Origin: Bagarius yarrelli | Lineage: Eukaryota; Chordata; Actinopteri; Siluriformes; Sisoridae | Direction of reading: 5' to 3' | Length of the DNA: 64,000 nucleotides | NCBI GenBank assembly: GCA_005784505.1 | Contig: VCAZ01000111.1 | Span: 664,537 to 728,536 of the forward strand | Shown here: piece after piece, positions 12,535 to 24,102 of the stretch | Layout of the letters: the number at the start of each line of letters is the position of its first letter | Position numbering within the stretch: position 1 is the stretch's first letter | Notes under the pieces: generated by a model | Databases searched by the model: none | What the model saw: the letters and a program-made list of their open reading frames with translations, nothing else | Told to the model about the DNA's origin: nothing | Program-made: the position numbers and the translations under genes

Positions 12535-15500
12535 TGAAATTTAAGGAATTGTCTGTTTCATCGAATAATTACATATTCATATTAATTACATATTCATATT
12601 AAGTACATATTCATAAAAAGGTTAAATAATTATTTATTTAAATCATTTTCTGTAAAAACACTGGAGTTATTGTACTTAATATACTTGTAAGCACTGTAGT
12701 ACATTAAGAGTTTAAATTCCAAAAAACACTTTTTTTACATGGTTCTTAAAGCAGGGGATGTGAAACATTAGTGATTTTCTTATTTTTTGTTATATTGGTG
12801 GAACTTTTACCCTCCTGGAATGTGAGAACATTATTATAAACATGGGTGAAAAGTTCAATGGAAAATTAGAAGCAACCTCATCCTGATTTACTGCTAATTG
12901 TAATAACAAGCCAGATTGGTTTGTTTGCAATCTAAATTAGTCTGGAGAGGGTCTGGAAATTTTCTTTTTAAGGTCTCTAACAGAAAAATTGATTGAGAAA
13001 ACCGTGCCTTATTTTATACTTAGGAAACATTTAAAGGCAAAGCTGTTGCATTGCAAGTTTCCATGACTTTAAGGCATCTATAAAAAACACCTTCGCCTTT
13101 TAACAATAGGCAACCACTCTTGACCTGACAACTTAATCCATACAATTAGCCTTAGTTTTCAATGCTACCTCAGGCTAGACTGCAGAAAGTGACTTCCTGC
13201 TGCACATAGAACCTCCAGCAGCCGTCCGTGCCTCTTTGCCGGGATCTTTTTTTCCTTTTTTTTATCCTTATCCTTTACTCCTTTGCTCTTTTAGCCTCCC
13301 ACATTCCATGCCGTGCCTTAGCCATGACTAACTCGATTTGCTCTGCGCAGGTCTCTGTCAGAAAAGGTTTCGTCAACCTGTTCCGCAGGCGGCTGCTAAA
13401 GGCCAAAGATATGCTTTGCCGTGCTGTGCTGTTCTGTGCTGGCCGGTGGAAACAAACTGACATCCAATAGTGAGGTATAATGTTGACTGGGACATTTGGC
13501 CATACAGTCATAAAGTTGTAAAGGAAGCTGTTAGCCTGGTCATGGGGAAGGTTGGAGAACATTCCGGCAGCTGTGGCTGGAGCAATGATGCTTTGACACT
13601 TGGGCTGGGTGCCAGGTACAGACTTAAAAGCTTGCTAGAAAACAATAATGCAAAAGTGAACAGTGAAAACAGTGAAATCGCAATAATGATGATTATTGCC
13701 AAAAAAAGGATGGTGCAATGATGTTTTTAAGGTAGGCATTTACAGCTCTAGGTTTTCGTTAAGGGGCCCCTGTAACCATAAGGTTCCTGGATAAAATTAC
13801 ACACCTACACACTTCCATAAGAGCTCCGCCTGGCTCCCATTCCCCGGTTTCTCCTTGTATTCATTGTGGCGCCACAAGAGAAGAATACCCTGACCCGAGA
13901 GTTGAGGCCAAACCCTACAAAGTGTCCATTGAAAGTCGCGTCACTCACGTGGCCGGCAATCCTGGAAGATTGTTTCTAATGAATCAGTCGTCATAGCACT
14001 TGTACCTGTCAGTACATGCTGAATGTTGCCCCTTTTGCTCTGCGCAGATCTTTTGTCTGCCTTTACAGTTATTACCCTTTTCTGCAGCCGTCACTCCAAA
14101 GGGGTCACTCTTTCACTCTTCCTTCACTCTTCCGCTGCTACAAACCATCATGGCTTGCCTTTCTATCCTTTCAAACTATAACGATCATGACCGAGCAAGT
14201 GAGCCAGGAAAAAAACTCTAAGCCGTGTTATATTTAGAAGTGACTTAGGAAGAGGAATAGAACTGGGCCACAAATCATACTTTGATTACGCTGAAAAAAA
14301 GAGAAACTATTTATTATTGGGGACAAAAATCTTGTTTTGAATTGTCCTCGGAACTGTTCTAATTACAGAAATTAGTTGTTTTTAATCAGGCAAATTTACT
14401 CCTGAGGGGTTTGCAAGAAAAGAAAGAGTTGTGTAGCACAGGTCACTAGTCGTGCTTTAGTATGCAACGAATTTTAGGTTGCATAATTGACACAGGCACG
14501 TGTGAGCAGAGAGCTCATCTCATCTCAGGCCAGATCTTTCATGCGGATGAAAGACATACTACAGCCAGCAGCAGATGAGGACTCCCACAGGTGCAGGCAT
14601 TCATTCCAGAACTTTCTTTCCCGGCACTAGGGAGAATAGAGAGAAAGATAGAGAGAGGCAGAGATAAAGACAGCATGCGAGAGAGAGAGAGCGAGAGAGA
14701 GAGAGAGACGACTGCAAGATTTTTGTGGATGCCATTTGTGTGGTGTGTTTCCCATGGCCAAAGTATAAGCTCCATGTTTGTGAACTGGTAAAGCTGATCC
14801 AGTGCCAGAAGTATGCGGCTCTCACACTCATGCTTGCCATCACGTCGGATTCCCGGGGGCCCGAGCCACTCCCACAACTCTCACACACTTTACACATTCC
14901 AACTGCTGGGCTCTGACCTCAACAGCTGGCTATGCTTTTCAATGGGACGACAGATGAAAAAACTGAGAAGCCACTGATGGCCAAGGCTTATGTAAAAATA
15001 AATAAATAAATAAGTAAACAAACAAACAAACAAATAAATAAATAAATGTGCCTGATTCAGGACTATTAAACAAACAGAAAGAGATTACAACAAAAAGACC
15101 ATTAAAACAATTACAAACAGGTGGCCAGGCATAGTTAACACATGTATACATGCAAGAATGCAGGAAAAAAACCCAAAAAAAACACCTGGTGTGCGAAAAG
15201 TGTTTCAATCCCTTGTTTTGTGTAGCTGTGGAAATCTTGTCCAGATGATTTAAGCCAATCAGCATTGCTGTTCATGTTCTGTAGGGATGTACAAAGATCT
15301 CATGGCCATGAAAATGATACGCATGAAATGGAGAAATATATTCTGATGTTTATAAAACAAAAAAACGCCACAGGGCTGCAGGTTACGTTCCCCATGGGCC
15401 TAAAACAACTAGCATACCACAAGCGCACAATGTAACACTATTGAGCCAATGCCTGTGGTTTATTTTGCGGAAAAGAAGACACGTAAAAATAAGCTGATAA

Positions 15501-15714
15501 GTTTATACGCCTCATCCTGTCAGTGAAACCCGAGTGTATTGGTAAACCCGGCTAATGAATACACTAGTAGTGCTACGTGCTCCATGAAACATGTTATTAA
15601 ACTCTAATATATAAATATATTGATATATAATAAAGTGGTGGTACTTACTAGATGGTTGTATGTTTAAATCTCAAATCTGCCATATTAGGGTTTCTCAGCA
15701 ATGCCTCTGCTTGA

Positions 15715-15900
15715 AGGGTGTCCAATCTCGGTCCTGGAGGGTCGGGGTGTCCTGCAGAGTTTAACTCCAACCCTAATTAAACACACCTAAACTAACTAAT
15801 TAAGATCTTGCTAGGTTTACTTGAAACTTACAGCTAAGTGTTTTGAGGCAAGTTGGAGCTAAACTATGCAGGACCCCCCAGGACAGAGCTTGGACACTGT
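15715..15900. mobile_element. Palindromic MITE (tcggtcctgg family)
   Basis: It begins tgtccaatctcggtcctgga and ends with the inverse block agctaaactatgcaggac then a gagcttggacac end. Relatives are at 10591-10783, 17990-18107 (half), 25514-25672, 39308-39400 (partial) and 44812-44985, so at least six copies lie in 64 kb. Confidence 0.75.
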
Positions 15901-18900
15901 AATTATTCTCTTTTTTGGACAAAAAAAGAGAATCAGCCAATTGACCTGATCCATATTTTGAAATCTGAAAATCTTTTAGGCAACGTTTAATTGTAAACAA
16001 TAATATTAATGAATTAATTAAATCAGCAGCGGATACTTTTCATAAACACAACTTAACTTTAGGAATATTATTTTAAACATGTACAGAAAAAAATGGTTTA
16101 TTAACCGAATCCCTAGTTTTGTTTTTTTTTATTTCTAAACTTTCCACCAAAAAAAATTAGTTTTAGCACTATTATTAGATTATTTTCTATAATCTTATCT
16201 ATAACATTATATTTTGTCAAGACATTTTTTAACAACACCTTAGTCTCCAGCTGGGTCTCCCGCAGGACAGTAAGTGCATTGTGGGTGAACTTGCTAATCT
16301 AAAAAAGATGCTAAGGTGTTTTTTAATGAATATTTTTCTCTTTTTTATTTAATAAAATTTAGAAATAATATATTCAGTAACAATTATAATACCTTTAGTT
16401 TGGTTTCAATTAGCGTTACTGTAACAAAGAAAACCTCTCAAACACCCGGATGAGCTTTAGGGACCACTAGCTGATAGCATCCTGCTAGCAACTTTAAAGA
16501 CTAAGCTAAAATAAAGAGAAACAAAGAGGTACCAGGTGTGACATACTTCACGATGATGCAAACGAACAATCTAGTCAAGGCTAAATGCGTTGATTAGATC
16601 GGTAATTAACTCTTTCCTAGCTGTGTTAATCAATACCAAAGTACACAATCAAAAAGTTTAGACTGATCGACTATCTGCACCTGCTGTGCAAAACAAATCA
16701 AAACACCGGAAACGAGTGCAGAAAGCCTTTTATTTTATATCGTGTGAGCTTATTAATATCTGAAAGCTGAACCTGAATGACGGTAACACACAGCTGTGTT
16801 TGTGTCTCTATCACATAAATCCAAAAGTAAGATTCTCATATAATAGACTGACGTGATTTCACTGATGATAAATTGAAAAGGTGTCAAAGTGCTTAGTAAT
16901 GCTGGAGAGAGTTGCTGTAGATATCTTACACCAGAGGCCTGGAAGACATCTGGTTCAGAGCCCAAAGTCTGTCTAATCTAAAATTTCCCTGTTTGGAAGA
17001 GATGGTAGCAAAAACAATGACGGATTATTCTCTTGTCTTACCTTTCTTTATTTGCAAATTTGCAAACTGTGGTGAATTTAAAGACCCTGATAAGTTTTCC
17101 AAAGCTTTTCTTCTTCTTCTTCTTAAAAAAAAAAAAAAAAGAAGCTTTTGTGGAAGACTATGTGTCGACAGGAAGTGCATTAAGAGCGAAGCAAGCGTAA
17201 GAGGTAAAAGCCATCAATCATGTATGTGCCGTGTTTTGTTTGAGGCTGTCGTGGCATTCTCTCTCTTCTTTTGCTTTTGAGCACTCCAGCAACACATGAC
17301 ATACACACAGCTGCTGGAGGAGAGCAGGCCCTGACACAAACTGACATGCCAAATCCTAAGGAAAACAAGAAAAGCTGTCTCCAGTTGGACGATGCCTTTT
17401 CAACATCTCATTTGTATCGCACCCAAAAGAACAGCTGGAAAAGCAGGGGTGGAAGGAGGGGTGTGAAAGAGCCGGAGAACTGCGGAAGGAAGGTAGGAAG
17501 GAGAATGTCGATATATATTGAAATCCAGAGCGCACGGGCGTACACCAGGGGAGATCCGACATGTTATTGTAAGACCTCTGGCGAAGGGTCAAGCATGTGA
17601 CCTAACCTGGCCCACTCTCTGGTTGCCTGCTGTGACTTTTGACCTCTTTCGCAAAGGACTGACCAAACACAGACCACCAGGCCACAACAATGAGCCATTG
17701 ACATGTCAGGGCTTAATAGCCATAGCTGTACTCTGGAAGAGCGCAACGAAGGGAGGGCCAGAAAAGTTTGTGGGTGGGAGCCGAGAAATTGCTGAATGAT
17801 TCTCAGAAGCTTAAATGTTCTACAACTGCTTGTGTGGAAAAGGTCTGATCTACAGGGTAGGTGAAAAGTAATAAAATCCAGAATTCCTTATGCATTATTT
17901 CCCACAGATGGCCAGAGTTTTCTGAAGGAAGTTCCTTGGGATTTTGCGGAGAACTTCCCGAATTTGTGACTTTAAGCCCTCCAGTGGGTGGGGCCAACTA
18001 ATCAAGGCACTGCTAGGTATACTTGAAACTTAAAGGTAGGAGTGTTGAGGCAAGTTGGAGCTAAACTCTGCAGGACACCGATCCTCCAGGACACCCCTGT
18101 TTTAGTAGAGCTCACATCTAAATTTATTGTTGTCCTGTTTTACATGTTTGGTCAATGAATAAGGAAATTAATACAGATGGGAACAAAATAACCAAATTTC
18201 CTCTCGTTTGTTGCACCCCATCTGTCATGTCTCTGTTCCCCACCATTTACAAAACACTGCTGTATAGGGACCTGCAATTTGAGTTCCATTCTTACTACGC
18301 TACAGACTTATTTTAAAGAATAACGGCAACTTTTAAAGAAACCCAAAAGGTATTTTCGCAAAATATTCTATAGAGTGGTCTGTCTTTCGTTTCGAGAGAA
18401 TCCCTCCCCCCCGAGAGCAACATGATCCGGTACCAGCATCATGCCTTCACAAAGCGACAAGGCTAGCGGAGGAAGCCTTCATCGGTTCAAAAGACCTGAC
18501 GGACATCCATGGACTATCAAAAGAGCCACCATATGTCCCTCTAGCTATCACTTCCACTCTTTTAATGGTCGCTCAAAGCCAACGATTCACATAACATTTA
18601 TTTCAAACGACTTCCCAAACTCATAAACTTCATTATCTTATCTGGTTTGTCTGCAGTGGTTTAGATTTTTCTTCGGTGGAGCGAAGGAGATTTCGATCTG
18701 TAAATGTTTTTTTCCCGCTTCGTTACTGAAGAATGGCCCCCCTATTGCTAATGAGAGTAGGTGCCACAAAAGTAGTTCTTATGTAAACAGCATTTGGCTT
18801 CTCTATAACTGCTTTATTGGCTGCATTTAACAACAGCTCTTCCTATTGCCTTCCTGGTTTTCTCTCAACTTTTTTTTTAAGTCATTCCAGGGGGATGTTG

Positions 18901-20605
18901 ACCCGCTCTACTTTCGCTTGCTCATTTACATTATACAGCAGTGATTTCCTTAGTGCTTATTGTCGCAGGACTGGGAAGAGCAACACATTACTGCTATTAA
19001 CACTTTCCTGAAAGAAAAACTATTTTTAGAACCTGTACTAAACTCAATAAATTTCCAGGCTACAACTTTCTCCGTTTCACAGTGAACTTTTTACCACAAA
19101 TCTCTCCATTAATCGTTACTAGCGTGTAAAATTCTCCAGAGTATAGCGTTAACAGACTGAGACAAGTCACTACTACATCAGAGCAGGAGTGAAAATATGT
19201 CAAGCCCGAACCCTTAATAGTCGACTTTCTGGATCAGGTTGTTTTGACAAACCTAAAACCTTAAAGTAAAGCTCTGAAGATAAATGAGGGCTGCCAACTG
19301 TGACACCATGTTTCTTAAACATGCTTAAATGAACTTCCCCCTGGCTTTTCACTGGTGATAAACAGTCGAGGGAAAGGGGGAGAGGATGAGTGATGGAGAG
19401 CCAGAGGTTGGAATTAAGGGGCTGAACAAATGTCTCTGCCAAATTATTATTATTTTTTCATTCTATTTATCTATTTATTCATCTTTGTAATTTTATCCTT
19501 AGTCCTCCAGTAAAGTCTGCTTTACATGACAGAAGGTTCATTTGTTTGATTGAGTGCTCTGCTAAGCCTGTGATTTGTATCTCCTTAAAAATACTCGCTT
19601 CCAGGGTGGTCGAGATCAGTGTAAACAAACAACTGGCGCCTCCGAACATGCTTTCAACTTCTATTTCTCACCTCTGGCCTTTTATGTTAGAAGGACATAA
19701 AATACTACAAGCAGACCCTCCTTTTTAGGATAGAACCTGAGCTTTCGAACGATTATTTACACACAGTGTGATATATCACAGCACAAGCAAGCTCAGCTTG
19801 ATTAAAAAATTCTGAAGAAACAAACATTTCTAAACTTCTCACTGGCAAACTTCGCCTCGAAATGATGCTTGGTTTATTGCTGTGCGAACAAATTGCTCAA
19901 ATTCCATGTGGGACATTTAAACATGCCGCTTGCATGTTTGGCCAAAAAGCGACTCAGTTGGGATTTGGATACACACTGTGCACACACTAGAACTCACGCT
20001 AGAAGGAAGAGCGAATGGCTAGGTTATGGTCCGTCATGCTTGAAGATGCTCGGAATATTGCAAGCGGACTTTCTTCCCGTGAGCCTTTACGGAAGTCGCA
20101 AGCGAACCGCACAAGTGAACGGAAAATGTTAGTCATCTGAAATGATGTGCATCGGTGTTCAATCAAATCAAAACCTTGGCAACAACATCTGACGATACAA
20201 GCTTTTTATTTTCATCCTGCAACTATTAGTCTGGTTTTTTTTTTTTACCTCTCATTTTGCGTAATAGGTTTAACTGTCTAAATAGCGCTACGTGCCTCAT
20301 TACATCACTTTAACAAATATTTTTTTTTTGTGATGTGCAGGCAACCAAACCACAGGACTGGAGCTTTTTCCTCCCAAATTAACGTAATGTATAAATAAGA
20401 TCATGTGATGATGAAATCTTTCACAACCTTTAAAGAATCCACGATAAAAAAATACTTAGCTAGCTCATTAACCTGGTTAAAAAGTGGCACATACCATATG
20501 GACAGCTAGTTATGTGTATTCATTTAGAACAGGATATGAACTCACAACGCTCACGTTATCATTACCGTTATAATACTGAGGTAAAGCTATATTTACATTT
20601 CTCAC

Positions 20606-20708
20606 TTTCATGGCAATACTCAGGGGCCCAACAGTCCTGGTGCTGGGAATTGAACCCACAACTTTCCGGTTAGCAGTCCAACACCTTAACCAATGTGCTA
20701 CCACTTCA
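20606..20708 (-). mobile_element. tRNA-derived SINE fragment
   Basis: It has aggggcccaacagtcctggt, then gggaattgaacccacaac, then the terminal taaccaatgtgctaccactt. This is a family A copy in reverse orientation. Confidence 0.65.
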
Positions 20709-21367
20709 ATAGAAAATCTGCGTAGCCTACAGTAGGTGTCCACGGCTAGTGATTTGTCCATCTTTGGTTTGTATAAATAAATTTTATAAACTATTTAATA
20801 GACCTTATAAATAATTTTTTTGAACATATAGTATATATAAAAACATCTACTTTTGAATTCCATTGTTTGACGAAATATGATAAAAAAAACAGATTACAAC
20901 AACATCCAGTGACTACCATAGTAACATGACCACCATTTCCTAAGCTTTAAGTGATAAACAGACCGACTTTGTTCTGTTCAGTTCTTTTTCCCGCTCGGTA
21001 TCAAGTGCGACATATCAAACGCGCCCACAGGTACATGCCTCGGATACGATCGAGGCAACAAGTCACTGCTGATTTACAAGACTATCTGTCTCGAACGTGT
21101 GGTAAACAAACACAACTGCCTAATCTTATCGCATTGTTTGTGACATTTTGGATTAGTTTAGGAGACACGTCTCAGTGAAGCCTGCGCCTCGGTGACAGTG
21201 AATGCCACATTGTTCCGGGACGCAGATGCGAGCTACTCGGATTCTCGCGATCGAGATCGCACTCTCTTTCCGCTCCTTCCTCTGGCCTCCCCCTCTATCT
21301 TCCCCCCATGGCTTCTTTTCCAGTCTCGCCGACAGGCTGTCGAGTCTGGGATGTATGCTAAGGGCAA

Positions 21368-21451
<84 letters not shown>

Positions 21452-21574
21452 CGGCTGCTCACGCTTCACCTACAGCCCTGATGGAGTGGAGTCACTGAGC
21501 TGTGCTATCTCTTCATCTGTAGCCTAGGCCTGCATTCAGACACCACTGAATGGGAACGACGGCTCGTTCCAGGC

Positions 21575-21630
<56 letters not shown>

Positions 21631-21635
21631 AAAGG
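21368..21635. repeat. Paired GA/CT purine tracts
   Basis: Two long GA runs (21368-21450 and 21574-21635) are separated by about 120 bases of unique GC-rich sequence. Such purine-pyrimidine mirror tracts can adopt triplex (H-DNA) forms, which is an inference from composition only. Confidence 0.85.
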
Positions 21636-21964
21636 AGGCCGGAGACTGTCTAACGTGAGAGGATCGCATTCTATGAAGCAAAGCCAGTAAAGACCTTTGA
21701 AGGCCTCACAGCTTCAAACCTGGTCTTGAACTCAGGAGAAAAGTTCAAGGAAACCTGCATAGTTGAATTTCAAAGCAGTGAACTCACAGACATAGAAAAG
21801 AAACAGGAAATGATCGGTTGTTCTGGTGGACCTGCCTATTTTTTATTTTTTTTGGTTTGTTTTTTTGCTTTTCATGAAAGCTGGTTAAGATTTTTACTGA
21901 CTGAAAAGAGACAAAAAGAAACACTTTAAGAACTGAATCGTGTGTAAAGAAGAAAAATCGTGAA

Positions 21965-22390
21965 TAGGTCGTTGTGCTCTGGAGACCCGGGTTCGATTCC
22001 GGTTAGGGTCTCCTCCGGTCCCACCCCCACTCTCTCCCCTGCTTCATCTCTCTATCTCTCTGTCTTAACAATAAAGGCAAAAAAATGCTCCCCAAAAACA
22101 TCTTAAATATATACCTTTTTTTTTAATTCAAGAATATATATATACATAACATAACTGGAAACTGGAATAAATACACTACCAGTATTTTATCATGTAAGCA
22201 TTAATTGTATTTTAAAGATATTTTTTGCCTTTATTAATGGGACAGAGGGATAGAATGGGGGAGATAGAGAGAAAGAGAGAGAGAAAGAGAGGTGGGACCG
22301 AAAGGTACCCGAGCCTAAATCGAACCCGGATCGCTTTAACTTGCGCATGTGGGTGCTGGCACCTTTACCCACCACATCACGGCGCCAGCC
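21965..22390. mobile_element. Inverted pair of tRNA-SINEs
   Basis: The left copy (21965-22085) has gagacccgggttcgattccg, a CT-rich body and the tail aacaataaaggcaaaaaaat. The right copy (22215-22390) is the same layout reversed: tttttgcctttattaatggg, a GA-rich body, then aatcgaacccggatcg. It lies about 100 bases from the fgfrl1 signal exon. Confidence 0.75.
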
Positions 22391-22492
22391 GAGTATTTAT
22401 TGTTGAACACTTTAGACTGAAATCTGCATTCGTATTCAGAAAGTCTGTCAATTTTTTTTCGGGGATTCCGATGAAATAATTTTTTTACTCAC

Positions 22493-22556
22493 CTCGAGCA
22501 CTATTTGCCATGTAAATGAGATCAGAAAGGGCAAGAACAATCCACAGAAGCTCCAT
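22493..22556 (-). CDS. fgfrl1: FGFRL1 signal-peptide exon
   Basis: The start codon is at 22556-22554. It is followed by 20 more codons, MELLWIVLALSDLIYMANSA then R, and one base of a Gly codon before a gtgag donor. The peptide has a hydrophobic core (LLWIVLAL) and small residues before a likely cleavage site, as expected for a secreted N-terminus. The Arg-Gly-Pro-Pro-Arg junction made by splicing to 2756 matches the mature N-terminus of known FGFRL1 proteins, and the phase (1) fits exactly. The exon extends upstream as 5' UTR to an acceptor (ttcacacag) at about 22590, so it is 22493-22589 in all. The intron that follows is about 19.7 kb. Confidence 0.85.
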
Positions 22557-22857
22557 AGTGTCTCGTAGGAAAGGGCTTGGGCTTTAAATCTGTGTGAAAA
22601 AAAAGCGTAAACATGATGTTTTAATATATTCGTCGAAGAAAAGATAAAAATATGAGATAAAGCAAACATAAAATAACAATAAAATATAACGTAAAATAGA
22701 CCGACACTGAAGGTCATTTGATTTTTTTTACTTTGCCTCATATGAGGCTTTATAACAATGTTATAGCTTGTTTTCAATGTACTTATATTAACACTAAGAA
22801 GAATTAACCGTCCTGATGCTTTCGGGTTAATTTAATTTTTTCATGCTAACTGTAATT

Positions 22858-23265
22858 ATGGGTTTGATTCCCAGCAACACCGATTTCCCACTGTTGGGCC
22901 CCTGAGAAAGGCCTGTAACCGCTTATTACTCAGTTGAATAATAAAAATTAATAAAGTGGCATAAATGTAAATGTATAAACAGCGGTGTTTAAGGTGTTGG
23001 ACTGCTAATTGGAAGATCAGGGTTTTCGATTCGCAGCGCCACCAAGTTACCACTGCTGGGCCCCTGAGTAAGGCCCTTAGTCTCTAATTACTCAATTTGT
23101 ATAATAAAAGTCAATAAAAGTTCTATAACCGTAAATGTATAAACAGTAGTAGCGCAGTGTTTAAGGTGTTGAAATCGCAGCACTACCATGTTACCACTGT
23201 TGGGCCCCTAATTAAGGCCCCGAGTTTCTCAAATGTATAAAAGAGATAAGAACATGTAAATGTAG
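22858..23265 (+). mobile_element. Three tandem SINE segments
   Basis: The block ggttt-cgattcccagcacc then ttgggcccctgagtaaggcc repeats three times, near 22858, 23005 and 23165. Each is followed by the same AT-rich end (taataaaa...taaatgtataaaca). It lies in the fgfrl1 intron between the non-coding exon and the signal exon. Confidence 0.7.
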
Positions 23266-23398
23266 AAGGGTTCATTAATTAAATAAATAAGAATTAAACA
23301 TTACAAACAGCAGTGCGAAGAATCATTTAAATAAAAATAATATAATAATAATAATAAAGAAATTTATACCATTTTGTTGTGATCATTTGTAAACTCAC

Positions 23399-23900
23399 CG
23401 GCTGTTAATAAGAATCTTCTCGAATTTATTTCTCAATGCTGTTAAAATCTCAGGCTCACATCTTTCCAGGCAAATAACTTACAAATACTTCCAGAAGTGT
23501 CCAAAAAAAATAATAATAATCCAAAGTCGTTAATGTCTTTCCGGAAAATCAGTTCAATAAATAAACTTTTAATAAACGTTAATAAGTCAAAGCGCCGATG
23601 TGTTTTTCTGGCTGTCAATTTCGCGCGCACGTTAAACGGAGATTTGCGCTACTTTCGCTCCGTCTGCGCCTTACAAACGTTATTAATGAGATAAACACAC
23701 TCCTGATACACACACACACTCCTGATAAACACACTCCGGATACACACACACTCCGGATAAACACACTCCGGATAAACACACTCCAAACGACCAGCCAAAA
23801 GAAATAAAACGCACGACTCTCCGAAATAAAGTTCCCGTTAACTGCTTATTTAGTTCAGCAGCAACACGACCGGCTGTCCCGTCACACTGCATTGTAAAGT
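23399..23900 (-). other. fgfrl1: Probable non-coding first exon of fgfrl1
   Basis: A good donor (ccg then gtgagt) ends this stretch at 23399. The next acceptor downstream is the one at 22590 that opens the signal-peptide exon. The body is relatively CpG-rich at 23590-23660. The right boundary is only a guess, set by the promoter-like block at 23870-23975. It carries a small tandem array (23695-23785), which would then lie in the 5' UTR. No coding is claimed. Confidence 0.45.
23695..23785. repeat. Short tandem array in fgfrl1 5' region
   Basis: About five copies of an 18-20-base unit such as aaacacactccggata, alternating with cacactcctgata. Confidence 0.85.
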
Positions 23901-23975
23901 CCGCGCGAAACTCCGCCCCCTCGTACAACTCCCGACCAATCAGAGCGCGGCGAGTTATAAACATGTTATTTATAG
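23870..23975 (-). promoter_or_regulatory. Candidate fgfrl1 core promoter
   Basis: Read on the minus strand, a TATA-like tataaat lies near 23970, then an inverted CCAAT box (gattgg) near 23938, then a GC box (gggggcgg) near 23917, followed by a CpG-dense run. The order and spacing suit a minus-strand promoter feeding the donor at 23399. The surrounding DNA is AT-rich, so the block stands out by composition. The start site is not determined. Confidence 0.45.
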
Positions 23976-24058
23976 TCGATAGTAGAGTATGGATGGATCC
24001 CAAACCACTTATTGGAAAAATAACGCACTGTATAATCCACACTTATTATTTATATAAA

Positions 24059-24059
<1 letters not shown>

Positions 24060-24092
<33 letters not shown>
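24060..24092. repeat. CA microsatellite
   Basis: A pure CA run of about 16 units just upstream of the fgfrl1 promoter block. Confidence 0.9.
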
Positions 24093-24094
<2 letters not shown>

Positions 24095-24102
24095 TGTTCA
24101 TA

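Larger units (their letters stand above)
2757..22492 (-). other. fgfrl1: Long fgfrl1 intron between signal peptide and Ig1
   Basis: About 19.7 kb separate the two recognised fgfrl1 exons. The interval holds SINE copies, a 34-bp minisatellite (6784-7200), a nested SINE/MITE (10571-10966), GA and CA microsatellites, and an inverted SINE pair (21965-22390). The open frames seen here are short, mostly low-complexity or repeat-derived, and none resembles a protein I know. Stretches such as 5400-5780, 13200-13480 and 17000-17800 look non-repetitive and could hold regulatory DNA, but nothing in the sequence proves it. Confidence 0.6.

Noticed and set aside
21192..21527. Arg/Glu-rich 98-111-residue frames
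   Set aside because: They are produced by the GA tract, and the opposite strand gives Ser/Leu repeats, as expected of a simple repeat.
21965..22030. tRNA gene candidate (gggttcgattcc box)
   Set aside because: Only the B-box part is tRNA-like, no cloverleaf can be folded, and the CT-rich body and aataaagg tail mark a SINE.
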